Part shown: positions 17,433 through 31,256 of the stretch, in pieces | Layout of the letters: each line of letters starts with the position of its first letter | Numbering within the stretch: position 1 is the stretch's first letter | Origin: Schaedlerella arabinosiphila | Lineage (GTDB): Bacteria; Bacillota; Clostridia; Lachnospirales; Lachnospiraceae | Length of the DNA: 64,000 nt | Direction: 5' to 3' | NCBI RefSeq assembly: GCF_003885045.1 | Contig: NZ_RHJS01000002.1 | Coordinates: 5,015,302 to 5,079,301 of the forward strand | Notes under the pieces: generated by a model | What the model saw: the letters and a program-made list of their open reading frames with translations, nothing else | Databases searched by the model: none | Told to the model about the DNA's origin: nothing | Position numbers and translations under genes: made by a program

Positions 17433-17654
17433 ATGGAGACTTTTTATTTGAAAGATTCTGAAGATCATATCAAGCTTGGGCAGGCTCTGAAGGCAGCCGG
17501 CCTTGTGGAGTCCGGGGCTGACGCAAAACAGGCGGTGCAGGACGGAAGCGTGAAAGTCAATGGAGAGATTGACACCAGAAGGGGCAGGAAGCTCCGTGAC
17601 GGAGATCTTGTGGAATACGGCGGTGAGACTGTCAGGATTGCTGTGGGAAAATAA
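17433..17654 (+). CDS. yaaA: S4-domain RNA-binding protein YaaA
   Basis: 73-residue S4-domain protein of the YaaA/RlbA group found between dnaN and recF in Firmicutes. S4 signature seen as LGQALKAAGLVESGADAKQ and GSVKVNGEIDTRRGRKLRDG. GGAGAAAGG precedes the ATG. Role probably in ribosome biogenesis or RNA binding; not the same as E. coli YaaA. Confidence 0.9.
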   Translation: METFYLKDSEDHIKLGQALKAAGLVESGADAKQAVQDGSVKVNGEIDTRRGRKLRDGDLVEYGGETVRIAVGK

Positions 17655-17710
17655 TCAAAAGACAGCAAAAAGCCCGCCGTTTGAAGCTTTTTTGTTTACG
17701 ATAGGTAAGG

Positions 17711-17730
17711 GCCGCAGGTTATCCTGCGGC
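17711..17730 (+). terminator. Stem-loop after yaaA
   Basis: Perfect 8-bp GC-rich stem GCCGCAGG / CCTGCGGC with a TTAT loop, followed by TTGTATGACATTTTT. The T-run is 9 nt away, so termination would be weak; it may be an attenuator or processing site between yaaA and recF. Confidence 0.45.
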
Positions 17731-17775
17731 TTGTATGACATTTTTGATACAGTTTACGGACAAAAAGCATGAGAA

Positions 17776-17817
17776 TTTTATGATTGTTTTTTCACACGTG
17801 TGATGGGAATCATAAAA
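17776..17817. promoter_or_regulatory. Nested inverted repeats upstream of recF
   Basis: A 12-bp palindrome TCACACGTGTGA (17792-17803) lies inside a longer inverted repeat TTTTATGATT (17776-17785) / AATCATAAAA (17808-17817). The two dyads are almost concentric. The site sits about 80 bp before the recF start, where a promoter for recF-gyrB-gyrA would be expected. It could be an operator; the protein is unknown. Confidence 0.5.
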
Positions 17818-17897
17818 AATAAATTGAAATATTGGACAAAACAGTGTAAAATATATACATTGGATATATTTTGGATGATGTTGATTTTGGAGAAGAT

Positions 17898-18986
17898 ATG
17901 ATAATCAAGTCTTTGAAACTAAAGAATTACAGGAATTATGATCTGCTTGATCTGCATCTTGACGCGAATACCAATATCCTGTATGGGGATAACGCACAGG
18001 GAAAGACCAATGTTCTGGAGGCTTTATATCTGTCAGGAACTACAAAGTCACACAGGGGAACGAAGGACAGAGATTTGATTCGGCTTGGATATGACGAGTC
18101 CCACATAGAGACGGTCATCGAGAAGCAGGGCATGGAGTATCAGATTGATCTGCATCTGAAGAAGAACAGCCCGAAGGGGATTGCGGTAAATAAGATTCCC
18201 ATACGGAAGGCAGTTGAGCTGTTCGGCATCGTCCATTTTGTATTTTTTTCTCCGGAAGACTTGAATATCATTAAAGAAGGGCCTGCTGGCAGAAGGAGAT
18301 TCATTGACCTTGAGCTCTCGCAGCTTGATAAGGTATATCTGAGTGATCTTTCTAACTATAATCGTATTATTAATCAAAGAAATTCCTTGCTAAAAGAAAT
18401 TGTATATCAAGAAAGCCTGATAGAGACATTGGATATCTGGGATATGCAATTAATTGAGTATGGAACAAAGATCATTGACCGGAGAAAAAAATTTGTTGAC
18501 CAGGTCAATCAAATCATTTCAGGGATACATTTCCGGCTGACCGGAGGAAAGGAACATATATCCTTATCCTATGAGTCCTCTACCGGTGATCTGTCCCTGG
18601 AACAGGCGGTAAAGAGGTATCGGCAGAGGGATCTGAAGTTTAAGAGTACGTCCGTCGGTCCCCACAGAGATGATATGGGATTCCAGGAAGGAAGCCTGGA
18701 TATCCGGAGATTCGGTTCCCAGGGACAGCAGAGGACAGCGGCATTATCCCTGAAAATGTCGGAGATCGAGCTGGTTCGATCAGTGACAGGGGATACCCCC
18801 GTGCTTTTGCTGGATGATGTTTTGTCTGAACTGGACAAAAACAGGCAAAACTATCTATTGGATAATATCCACGATATACAGACAATCGTGACCTGTACAG
18901 GGCTGGAAGAGCTGATCAGCCACAGGTTTGCTGTCAATAAAGTTTTTTATGTAAAAGATGGAAGCATTTCAGAAAAAAGAGCATGA
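17898..18986 (+). CDS. recF: DNA replication and repair protein RecF
   Basis: 362-residue SMC-like ATPase that helps load RecA at gaps. Walker A YGDNAQGKTNVLEA near residues 29-42, signature GSQGQQRTAALSLKMSE, Walker B PVLLLDDVLSELD. The frame is open to 17871, but GGAG lies 5 nt before the ATG at 17898 and MIIKSLKLKNYRNY is the family start. 45 bp separate it from gyrB. Confidence 0.96.
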   Translation: MIIKSLKLKNYRNYDLLDLHLDANTNILYGDNAQGKTNVLEALYLSGTTKSHRGTKDRDLIRLGYDESHIETVIEKQGMEYQIDLHLKKNSPKGIAVNKIPIRKAVELFGIVHFVFFSPEDLNIIKEGPAGRRRFIDLELSQLDKVYLSDLSNYNRIINQRNSLLKEIVYQESLIETLDIWDMQLIEYGTKIIDRRKKFVDQVNQIISGIHFRLTGGKEHISLSYESSTGDLSLEQAVKRYRQRDLKFKSTSVGPHRDDMGFQEGSLDIRRFGSQGQQRTAALSLKMSEIELVRSVTGDTPVLLLDDVLSELDKNRQNYLLDNIHDIQTIVTCTGLEELISHRFAVNKVFYVKDGSISEKRA

Positions 18987-19031
18987 ATCCGGAAGGTTTT
19001 GTGTTGTTTTACAGTTTGAGGAGGTTATTGA

Positions 19032-20969
19032 ATGAGTATGACTGGTACGGAATTTGATGCGGAATATGGAGCTGACCAGATACAGATCCTGGAAGGGCTG
19101 GAAGCGGTCCGAAAACGTCCGGGCATGTATATAGGCAGTACCTCTTTGAGAGGACTTCATCATCTTGTATATGAGATTGTGGATAATTCGGTAGATGAGG
19201 CATTGGCAGGGCATTGCGACACGATTGATGTGACGATCAACAAGGATAATTCGGTCACTGTGTCGGATAACGGAAGAGGAATCCCCGTAGGGATTAATCA
19301 CAAATCAGGACTTCCGGCGGTAGAGGTTGTCTTTACCGTGCTCCATGCAGGCGGAAAGTTCGGCGGAGGAGGATACAAGGTATCCGGCGGACTTCACGGC
19401 GTGGGGGCTTCAGTCGTCAATGCGCTTTCCGAATGGCTGGAGGTGGAGATCTGCCACGAAGGCAAGATTTACAAACAGCGCTATGAGCGCGGCCAGGTGA
19501 TCTACAAGCTGAAGGTGGTCGGAGATTGTGATCCGGAAAAAACAGGGACGAAAGTCATTTTTCTTCCCGATAAGAGTATATTTGAAGAGACAATATTTGA
19601 CTACAGCATTTTAAAACAAAGATTCCGCGAGATGGCATTTCTCACAAAGGGGCTGAAGATCATCCTGAGAGACGTGCGGGAGGAGGAGGTCAAAGAGCAG
19701 ACCTTCCACTACGAAGGCGGAATCAAGGAATTTGTCACATACCTGAATAAAAGCAAGACCCCCCTGTATGACCAGATCATATACTGCGAGGGGGAAAAGG
19801 ACAATGTCTACGTGGAAGTGGCGATGCAGCATAACGATTCCTACAGTGACAACACTTATGGATTTGTGAATAACATCACCACGCCGGAGGGAGGAACCCA
19901 CATCGTAGGATTCCGCAATTCCCTGACCAAGACATTTAATGATTATGCGAGAAAAAATAAACTGCTGAAGGACAACGAGCCGAACCTGTCCGGCGAGGAT
20001 ATCCGGGAGGGGCTGACCGCCATCATCAGCGTGAAGATCGAAGATCCCCAGTTTGAGGGCCAGACCAAGCAGAAGCTGGGCAACAGCGAAGCAAGGGGCG
20101 CTGTGGACAATATCGTCAGCAGCCAGTTGGAAGTCTTTCTGGAGCAGAACCCCAATGTGGCCAAGCTCACTGTGGAAAAATCCGTTATGGCACAGCGTGC
20201 CAGAGAGGCGGCCAGGAAGGCAAGGGATCTGACCAGAAGAAAGTCCGCGCTGGAGGGGCTTTCCCTTCCGGGAAAATTGGCGGACTGCTCCGACAAGGAC
20301 CCGGTGAACTGTGAGATCTATATCGTAGAGGGAGATTCCGCCGGCGGATCTGCCAAGACGGCCAGGGACCGCGCGACCCAGGCGATTCTTCCCCTGCGCG
20401 GAAAGATTTTGAATGTGGAAAAGGCGCGGTTGGACAAGATCTATGCAAATGCGGAGATCAAGGCCATGATTACGGCGTTTGGTACCGGAATCCATGAGGA
20501 TTTTGATATCAGCAAGCTGCGTTATCATAAGATCATCATTATGACGGATGCCGACGTGGACGGGGCGCATATCAGTACGCTGCTCCTGACATTTTTATAC
20601 AGGTTCATGCCCGAGCTGATCAAGCAGGGATATGTATATCTGGCCCAGCCGCCGCTGTACAAGCTGGAAAAAAATAAAAAGATCTGGTATGCGTACAGTG
20701 ACGAGGAATTGAACGATATTCTGACGGAGGTTGGAAGGGATACGAATAATAAGATCCAGCGTTATAAAGGTCTGGGCGAGATGGATGCGGACCAATTGTG
20801 GGATACGACCATGGATCCTGAGCACCGGATATTGTTAAAGGTTACCATGGATGAGGAGACATCCTCCGAGCTGGATCTGACATTTACCACTCTGATGGGA
20901 GACAAGGTAGAACCAAGGCGGGAGTTTATAGAAGCAAACGCGAGGTTTGTGAGAAATCTTGATATATAG
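19032..20969 (+). CDS. gyrB: DNA gyrase subunit B
   Basis: 645-residue ATPase subunit of gyrase, normal length. GHKL ATPase motifs (IVDNSVDEALAG, VSDNGRGIPVG, GGLHGVGASVVNALS) followed by the TOPRIM domain (EGDSAGGSAKTARDR, PLRGKILNVEKA, DADVDGAHI). GAGGAGG lies 7 nt before the ATG at 19032. Operon with recF and gyrA. Confidence 0.97.
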   Translation: MSMTGTEFDAEYGADQIQILEGLEAVRKRPGMYIGSTSLRGLHHLVYEIVDNSVDEALAGHCDTIDVTINKDNSVTVSDNGRGIPVGINHKSGLPAVEVVFTVLHAGGKFGGGGYKVSGGLHGVGASVVNALSEWLEVEICHEGKIYKQRYERGQVIYKLKVVGDCDPEKTGTKVIFLPDKSIFEETIFDYSILKQRFREMAFLTKGLKIILRDVREEEVKEQTFHYEGGIKEFVTYLNKSKTPLYDQIIYCEGEKDNVYVEVAMQHNDSYSDNTYGFVNNITTPEGGTHIVGFRNSLTKTFNDYARKNKLLKDNEPNLSGEDIREGLTAIISVKIEDPQFEGQTKQKLGNSEARGAVDNIVSSQLEVFLEQNPNVAKLTVEKSVMAQRAREAARKARDLTRRKSALEGLSLPGKLADCSDKDPVNCEIYIVEGDSAGGSAKTARDRATQAILPLRGKILNVEKARLDKIYANAEIKAMITAFGTGIHEDFDISKLRYHKIIIMTDADVDGAHISTLLLTFLYRFMPELIKQGYVYLAQPPLYKLEKNKKIWYAYSDEELNDILTEVGRDTNNKIQRYKGLGEMDADQLWDTTMDPEHRILLKVTMDEETSSELDLTFTTLMGDKVEPRREFIEANARFVRNLDI

Positions 20970-21068
20970 CACTTTAGCAGCAAGAGGTAAAATAGAATTT
21001 AAAATTGTCTGCCGCAGACGATATATTTAAACTGGTTTACCCGTAACAAAAATGAAAAAGGAGACAGT

Positions 21069-23582
21069 ATGGAAGATAATATTTTTGATAAAGTCCATGA
21101 AGTTGATCTGAAGAAGACCATGGAAAATTCTTACATCGACTATGCCATGAGCGTTATTGCCGCCCGTGCGCTGCCGGATGTAAGAGACGGCCTGAAACCA
21201 GTTCAGCGCAGAATTTTATATTCCATGATCGAACTGAACAACGGTCCGGACAAGCCGCATCGTAAATGTGCGCGTATTGTCGGTGATACGATGGGAAAAT
21301 ATCATCCCCACGGTGACAGTTCAATCTATGGCGCTCTGGTTAACCTTGCCCAGGAATGGTCTACCAGATATCCGCTGGTAGACGGCCATGGAAACTTCGG
21401 TTCTGTGGACGGCGACGGCGCGGCAGCCATGCGTTATACGGAAGCCCGCCTGAGCAAGATTTCCATGGAAATGACGGCGGATATCGGCAAAGACACGGTA
21501 GACTTTTCACCGAACTTTGACGAGACAGAAAAAGAACCGGATGTGCTTCCGGCTAGATTTCCGAATCTTCTGGTCAACGGAACAAACGGAATTGCCGTTG
21601 GGATGGCTACCAATATTCCTCCCCACAATCTGAAGGAGGTAATCGCCGCGGTCGTAAAGATCATAGACGATCAGATCGACGATAACGGCGAGACATCCTT
21701 AGAGGATGTCATGGAGATCATCAAAGGACCCGACTTTCCTACGGGCGCGGAGATTCTCGGCACAAGGGGCATCGAAGAATCCTACCGTACCGGCCGCGGA
21801 AAGATCCGGGTACGCGCGGTTTCCAATATCGAGCCCATGCAGAACGGAAAGAACAGGATCGTTGTGACAGAGCTGCCTTTCATGGTAAATAAAGCAAGGC
21901 TCATTGAAAAAATCGCGGATCTTGTAAAGGATAAAAGAATCGACGGGATCACAGAACTCAGCGACCAGTCCAGCAGGGAGGGGATGCGCATCTGCATCGA
22001 ACTCCGGCGGGATGTGAACCCGAATATTATCTTAAACCAGCTCTATAAGCATACGCAGCTCCAGGATACATTTGGAGTGATTATGCTTGCACTGGTCAAT
22101 AATGAACCGAAGGTCATGAACCTGCTGGATATGCTGAAGCATTATCTGAAGCACCAGGAGGAGGTCGTTACCAGACGGACAAAGTATGAGCTCAACAAAG
22201 CAGAGGAACGCGCCCATATCTTGCAGGGATTGCTGATCGCTCTGGATCACATTGACGAGGTCATTCAGATCATCCGCGGTTCCAAGACCGTCCAGATCGC
22301 AAAGGAAGAGCTGATAAAACGCTTTGAACTCTCAGAGGTACAGGCACAGGCAATCGTAGACATGCGTCTGCGCGCTCTGACAGGTCTGGAACGGGAGAAG
22401 CTGGAAGCAGAATACGCGGAGCTGATGAAAAGAATCGGCGAATTGAAGGCAATCCTTGCCGACCGGAAGCTTCTTCTGGGAGTGATTAAAAAAGAAATCC
22501 TGATCATTTCCGAAAAATATGGGGATGAGAGAAGGACAAGCATCGGATACGATGAATTTGATATTTCCATGGAAGATATGATTCCAAAGGAAGATGTAGT
22601 GGTCACCATGACAAAGCTTGGCTATATCAAGCGTATGACCATTGACAACTTCAAGAATCAGAACCGGGGCGGAAAAGGGATCAAGGGAATGCAGAAGCTG
22701 GATGACGACTTTATCCAGGAGATGTTCATCACCTTTACCCATAATTATATCATGTTCTTTACAAACAAAGGACGTGTATATCGGATGAAGGCCTACGAGA
22801 TTCCAGAGGCCGGAAGAACCTCCAGGGGGACGGCCATCATCAACCTGCTTCAGTTGATGCCCGATGAAAAGATCACGGCCATGATCCCGATTAAGGTCTA
22901 TGACGATAACCAGTATCTGTTCATGGCAACAGAGAACGGCCTTGTGAAAAAGACCCCTTTGTATGAGTACAACAACGTCCGCAAAAAAGGTCTGGCTGCA
23001 ATCACGCTGCGCGAGGACGACAATCTGATCGAGGTCAAGATCACCGACAACGAGAAGGAGATCCTCCTTGTTACAAAATACGGCCAGTGTATCCGCTTTG
23101 ATGAAAAGGATGTCCGCTCAACCGGAAGAACTTCTATGGGAGTCCGGGGAATCAACCTGTCCGACGGCGACGTTGTGATCGGTATGCAGGTTCACACCCA
23201 GGGCGACTGTCTGCTCATCGTATCGGAAAATGGAATCGGAAAACGCACCATCATGGGCGATTTCACCATACAGAACCGGGGCGGAAAAGGCGTAAAATGC
23301 TATAAGATCACAGAAAAGACCGGCGATGTAATCGGAATGAAGGCAGTCAATGAAGACGACGAGATCATGATGATCAACAGCGAAGGCATCATAATCAGAA
23401 TGTCCTGCGCCGATATCTCCAAGCTCGGCAGGATCACTTCGGGCGTGAAGCTGATCAATCTGAAAGAGGATGAAAAGGTGGTAAGCCTTGCAAAGGTCAG
23501 GAAGGCATCCGCGGAGATTGATGGGGAAGAGATTGAGATTGAAGAGGATGAAGAAGAAGTAAGTGGTGAGATAGAGGAATAG
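21069..23582 (+). CDS. gyrA: DNA gyrase subunit A
   Basis: 837-residue breakage-reunion subunit. Catalytic Tyr in AAAMRYTEARL; GyrA boxes appear as QNRGGKG twice in the C-terminal beta-pinwheel, and the tail is very acidic (EIEIEEDEEEVSGEIEE). In the quinolone-determining region HPHGDSSIYGALV, Ser84 (E. coli Ser83) is conserved but residue 88 (E. coli Asp87) is Gly in place of the usual acidic residue. GGAG stands before the ATG. Confidence 0.97.
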   Translation: MEDNIFDKVHEVDLKKTMENSYIDYAMSVIAARALPDVRDGLKPVQRRILYSMIELNNGPDKPHRKCARIVGDTMGKYHPHGDSSIYGALVNLAQEWSTRYPLVDGHGNFGSVDGDGAAAMRYTEARLSKISMEMTADIGKDTVDFSPNFDETEKEPDVLPARFPNLLVNGTNGIAVGMATNIPPHNLKEVIAAVVKIIDDQIDDNGETSLEDVMEIIKGPDFPTGAEILGTRGIEESYRTGRGKIRVRAVSNIEPMQNGKNRIVVTELPFMVNKARLIEKIADLVKDKRIDGITELSDQSSREGMRICIELRRDVNPNIILNQLYKHTQLQDTFGVIMLALVNNEPKVMNLLDMLKHYLKHQEEVVTRRTKYELNKAEERAHILQGLLIALDHIDEVIQIIRGSKTVQIAKEELIKRFELSEVQAQAIVDMRLRALTGLEREKLEAEYAELMKRIGELKAILADRKLLLGVIKKEILIISEKYGDERRTSIGYDEFDISMEDMIPKEDVVVTMTKLGYIKRMTIDNFKNQNRGGKGIKGMQKLDDDFIQEMFITFTHNYIMFFTNKGRVYRMKAYEIPEAGRTSRGTAIINLLQLMPDEKITAMIPIKVYDDNQYLFMATENGLVKKTPLYEYNNVRKKGLAAITLREDDNLIEVKITDNEKEILLVTKYGQCIRFDEKDVRSTGRTSMGVRGINLSDGDVVIGMQVHTQGDCLLIVSENGIGKRTIMGDFTIQNRGGKGVKCYKITEKTGDVIGMKAVNEDDEIMMINSEGIIIRMSCADISKLGRITSGVKLINLKEDEKVVSLAKVRKASAEIDGEEIEIEEDEEEVSGEIEE

Positions 23583-23597
23583 TAATATCAAAATATA

Positions 23598-23637
23598 AGA
23601 CCGATAATCTGTAAGAACAAACTTAGATTATCGGTCT
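23598..23637 (+). terminator. Terminator after gyrA
   Basis: 13-bp stem AGACCGATAATCT / AGATTATCGGTCT with a 14-nt loop, followed by GTTTCC. The T-run is short, but the stem is strong and lies 16 bp after the gyrA stop. Confidence 0.6.
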
Positions 23638-24032
23638 GTTTCCTTCAGAATATCAGTTTGATTTTTTATTATGAAAAACTTCTGATTTATGTAATTGTGA
23701 ATATTTCAGATAAGTGGTATAATATCTATGCAAAAAAAGCCTAAAAGTACAAGAACGAAGGAATTTGACTTTTTAGATAATAAAATATACAAAGACAGTA
23801 TCTAGTGATAAAGTAAAGAGAATAGTTGCTTTAGAATCTTTCAGTGTTTTTTGTTTTCTAAAAAAGATTATTGTGACATAATTCTATAAAAAGTGACATA
23901 AGAAAATAATTCGTTTACAATAAACAATTTTTAATAGATTCATACTTATATCAATATTAAAACATTCGTATCTGTGAGTATTCTATATAGATACGAATAT
24001 TTATAGTAAAAACAGCAAAGGATAAAGACGAT
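23638..24032. other. Gyrase-plsC intergenic region
   Basis: About 395 bp, AT-rich, no gene. It contains a 10-bp inverted repeat ATTCGTATCT (23964-23973) / AGATACGAAT (23989-23998) followed by ATTTATAG, about 35 bp before the plsC start, which could act as a regulatory hairpin or operator. GTGACATAA occurs twice near 23873-23900. Confidence 0.5.
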
Positions 24033-24749
24033 ATGAGACGAATTGTATTGATGGTAATCAGAAATATCTTATTAGTACCGATCATGTGGTTTAAGCTATG
24101 TTATTATGCCTCTCATGTAGATAAATATACTGAAGAAGAACGCTATAAGATGTTAAGATTCATAGATCACCGGGCAAATATAGGAGGGAATGTTGACATA
24201 GAGATCCATGGACTCGAAAACATTCCGAAAGAAAGCGGATTTATGTTCTTTCCAAACCATCAGGGGTTATATGATGTTCTTGCTATTATAGAAGCTTGTC
24301 CGGTTCCTTTTTCTGTTGTAGCCAAAAAGGAAGTGGAGAATATTCCATTCCTAAAGCAGGTATTTATATGTCTGAAAGCCTATATGCTGGACCGCAATGA
24401 CGTGCGCCAGGCTCTTCAGATTATCAACAATGTAGCAAATGAGGTTCAGAATGGAAGGAATTATCTCATTTTTGCAGAAGGCACCCGGTCAAAAAATGGA
24501 AACCGTGTCGGAGAATTTAAAGGCGGCAGCTTCAAATCAGCCACCAAAGCAAAATGTCCGATTGTCCCGGTTGCCCTGATTGATTCATTCAAGCCATTTG
24601 ATACAAAATCTATCAAACATGTAAAAGTGCAGGTACATTTTCTCAAGCCGTTATACTATAATGAATATAAAGAAATGAGAACGACTCAGATTGCCGCGCT
24701 GGTTCATGACAGAATCCAGGATACGATCGACAGACATGAGTATCAATAA
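24033..24749 (+). CDS. plsC: 1-acyl-sn-glycerol-3-phosphate acyltransferase
   Basis: 238-residue membrane-associated acyltransferase that makes phosphatidic acid. Catalytic HX4D motif is NHQGLYDV; substrate motif FAEGTRSKNG is present, as is the third block CPIVPVALIDS. An N-terminal hydrophobic segment (IVLMVIRNILLVPIMWF) anchors it. AAAGGA lies 11 nt before the ATG. It is monocistronic here. Confidence 0.9.
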   Translation: MRRIVLMVIRNILLVPIMWFKLCYYASHVDKYTEEERYKMLRFIDHRANIGGNVDIEIHGLENIPKESGFMFFPNHQGLYDVLAIIEACPVPFSVVAKKEVENIPFLKQVFICLKAYMLDRNDVRQALQIINNVANEVQNGRNYLIFAEGTRSKNGNRVGEFKGGSFKSATKAKCPIVPVALIDSFKPFDTKSIKHVKVQVHFLKPLYYNEYKEMRTTQIAALVHDRIQDTIDRHEYQ

Positions 24750-24812
24750 TAGAAGAATTTTGCTTATCATTTTACAAAGCATCAATAAAATTTAAGAAAA
24801 ATAAAAAAAGCG

Positions 24813-24841
24813 TTGACATTCTTTATTTTGTTATGTATAAT
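24813..24841 (+). promoter_or_regulatory. Consensus promoter for tRNA-Ser
   Basis: Perfect TTGACA (24813-24818), 17 bp, TATAAT (24836-24841). A hairpin ACCTGTC / GACAGGT (24916-24934) follows in the leader just before the tRNA. Confidence 0.85.
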
Positions 24842-24949
24842 AAGCAATGCATTGTTGCGTATACCTTATTGAACAGAACTTCGATAAGCGTAGCATTTGA
24901 ATAATATGAATAAGAACCTGTCCCATTGACAGGTCATAATTCAGAATCC

Positions 24950-25037
24950 GGAGAAATACTCAAGAGGCTGAAGAGGCGCCCCTGCTAAGGGTGTAGGTCG
25001 GGGAACCGGCGCGAGGGTTCAAATCCCTCTTTCTCCG
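24950..25037 (+). tRNA. tRNA-Ser (GCT)
   Basis: 88-nt type II tRNA with a long variable arm. Acceptor stem GGAGAAA / TTTCTCC with discriminator G, T-arm GGTTCAAATCC, anticodon GCT in CTGCTAA. CCA is not encoded. Confidence 0.95.
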
Positions 25038-25186
25038 TTCGATATTCAATCAACAAACTACTGGCCATCCAGTAGTTTTTACATTTGACTAGATGATGTA
25101 GTTATGATTGAATATCAAAAATTGCAGTAAATTATAGTATCAAAATGCGGCAGACGAAAAAAGTTGAAAAAAATCGAAAAAAACTA

Positions 25187-25215
25187 TTGACATCTGATCA
25201 AGCAAGTGATATTAT
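25187..25215 (+). promoter_or_regulatory. rRNA promoter P1
   Basis: TTGACA (25187-25192), 17 bp, TATTAT (25210-25215), preceded by A-rich blocks that resemble UP elements. Confidence 0.8.
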
Positions 25216-25290
25216 ATGCAAGCTGACTCGTGAGAGCCAGCCAAGTAAAAAGGAGTTCGAAAAAAACTTCAAAAAACTTGAAAAAAGTTC

Positions 25291-25319
25291 TTGACAAGCG
25301 AAAAGCGATGTGATAATAT
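25291..25319 (+). promoter_or_regulatory. rRNA promoter P2
   Basis: TTGACA (25291-25296), 17 bp, TAATAT (25314-25319), again behind A-rich blocks. P1 and P2 are 104 bp apart, the tandem layout expected of a strong rRNA operon. The rest of 25038-25523 is leader with no gene. Confidence 0.85.
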
Positions 25320-25523
25320 ATATAAGCTGTCGCTTGACAGAGAAAGAAAACGAACCTTGATAATTAAACAATAGACAACGATCCTTGAAAATTTCTTAAA
25401 GAGAGAAATTCAAAGAACGAGCATCAAGAGAGAAATCAAAGGATGCACCTCCGCTTCATAAGGAAGCGGGAGACAGTAAAAAAGGATGGATTAGCCAGAA
25501 AGGTTGATCCTGACGGAAAGAAC

Positions 25524-27063
<1,540 letters not shown>

Positions 27064-27158
27064 AAGAAAGAAGTAAAGTGCGTTGTCTATTGTTTAGTTA
27101 TCAATGAGCGAGTGCCAAAAGGCACAAGCGAAATACAACAGAAGATAACTAAGACATT

Positions 27159-27275
27159 TCTGGCGGCGATGCGCCCGGGGGCAACACCCGTACCCATCCC
27201 GAACACGATGGTTAAGGCCCGGGCGGCCGATGGTACTACACTGGCGACGGTGTGGGAGAGCAGGTGGCCGCCAGA
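27159..27275 (+). rRNA. rrf: 5S ribosomal RNA, located between 16S and 23S
   Basis: 117-nt 5S gene. Terminal stem TCTGGCGGC / GCCGCCAGA; typical inner segments CCCATCCCGAACACGA and GGGAGAGCAGGTGGCCG. It lies 100 nt after 16S and about 295 nt before 23S; no second 5S is found after 23S. This departs from the canonical 16S-23S-5S order. Confidence 0.95.
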
Positions 27276-27570
27276 TTAAAAAAGAGAGCTGTGGAAGGGG
27301 AGAGCGGAAACAGCACTGATGCACCTTGAAAACTGCATACGAAGAAATAAAAAACTTATAGATAGAGATATCGATAAGAAAGAGCAGGATTAATATAGAG
27401 AGGAATTGATATATTGATCCACTCAAGACATCCGAGGTAATGTTAACAAACATGACCAGACCCGAAAGGGTCACTGGAAGACAACCAGGAAAAAAATGAG
27501 TCAACCACCAACGCATGCAACGCTATGCATGTGTAGCCCAGCGCCTCACCCGTAGGCGAGAGGGCGAGTT
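27276..27570 (+). other. 5S-23S spacer
   Basis: About 295 nt with no tRNA gene. It holds GACCCGAAAGGGTC and CGCCTCACCCGTAGGCG hairpins, probably RNase III or processing stems, and CACCTTGAAAACTGCATA, a usual rRNA-operon spacer phrase. The 27059-27158 16S-5S spacer also lacks the tRNA-Ile/Ala genes common in bacterial operons. Confidence 0.7.
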
Positions 27571-30463
<2,893 letters not shown>

Positions 30464-30562
30464 AGAGGTGGTTGATGCTTGAAAGAGCAGTAAGGATAGG
30501 ATAAATGATTATTTCTTTCTTCGTGTGTAGTTTTGAAGGTGCATTTTCAAAATGAATAATAT

Positions 30563-30636
30563 GGCCCAGTGGCTCAGTTGGTTAGAGCGCCGCCCTGTCA
30601 CGGCGGAGGTCGAGAGTTCGAGTCTCTTCTGGGTCG
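30563..30636 (+). tRNA. tRNA-Asp (GTC)
   Basis: 74-nt cloverleaf, acceptor GGCCCAG / CTGGGTC, anticodon GTC in CTGTCAC, T-loop AGTTCGAGTCT. First tRNA after 23S. No CCA encoded. Confidence 0.95.
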
Positions 30637-30642
30637 TTTTAT

Positions 30643-30715
30643 GGGGTCTTAGCTCAGCTGGGAGAGCATCTGCCTTACAAGCAGAGGGTCATAGGTTCGA
30701 GCCCTATAGGCCCCA
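30643..30715 (+). tRNA. tRNA-Val (TAC)
   Basis: 73-nt cloverleaf, acceptor GGGGTCT / AGGCCCC (one wobble), anticodon TAC in CTTACAA, T-loop GGTTCGAGCCC. Confidence 0.95.
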
Positions 30716-30729
30716 TTTAAAGAAAAAAC

Positions 30730-30811
30730 GGATGGATTCCCGAGTGGCCAAAGGGGGCAGACTGTAAATCTGTTGCAAGTTGCTTCGGTGGTTCGAATCC
30801 ACCTCCATCCA
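30730..30811 (+). tRNA. tRNA-Tyr (GTA)
   Basis: 82-nt type II tRNA, acceptor GGATGGA / TCCATCC, anticodon GTA in CTGTAAA, variable arm TTGCAAGTTGCTTCG. Confidence 0.95.
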
Positions 30812-30902
30812 TCAGCCGTGAGGCTTGTTTATAGATAATTTGCATGAGGAATTACATGTACCCATTTTGGGTACAATGTAATGACGTGCAAGCAGTTAGC
30901 TT

Positions 30903-30975
30903 GCCGATGTGGCTCAATTGGCAGAGCAGCTGATTTGTAATCAGCAGGTTATCGGTTCGAGTCCGATCATCGGCT
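30903..30975 (+). tRNA. tRNA-Thr (TGT)
   Basis: 73-nt cloverleaf, acceptor GCCGATG / CATCGGC, anticodon TGT in TTTGTAA. The 30812-30902 spacer holds TACCCATTTTGGGTA, a short hairpin. Confidence 0.95.
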
Positions 30976-31005
30976 TTGTTCCAAAAGGAACACATAATTG
31001 AATAT

Positions 31006-31080
<75 letters not shown>

Positions 31081-31099
31081 TCATGACGATAAGTCATAT

Positions 31100-31172
<73 letters not shown>

Positions 31173-31186
31173 TTTTTTGTTGTTTA

Positions 31187-31212
31187 AAATACCGATTTTT
31201 CGGTATTTTTTT
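31187..31212 (+). terminator. Terminator of the rRNA-tRNA operon
   Basis: AAATACCG / CGGTATTT stem with an ATTTTT loop, running into TTTTTTT. Clear Rho-independent terminator 15 bp after tRNA-Phe. Confidence 0.9.
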
Positions 31213-31256
31213 ATACCACGGAAATAGAGGGAAGTGAAAAATGAAGGGAGTATGAT

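Noticed and set aside
19611..20570. 319-codon open frame antisense to gyrB
   Set aside because: It mirrors gyrB codon structure, has no ribosome-binding site and no recognisable domain; long antisense frames are common opposite conserved GC-richer genes.
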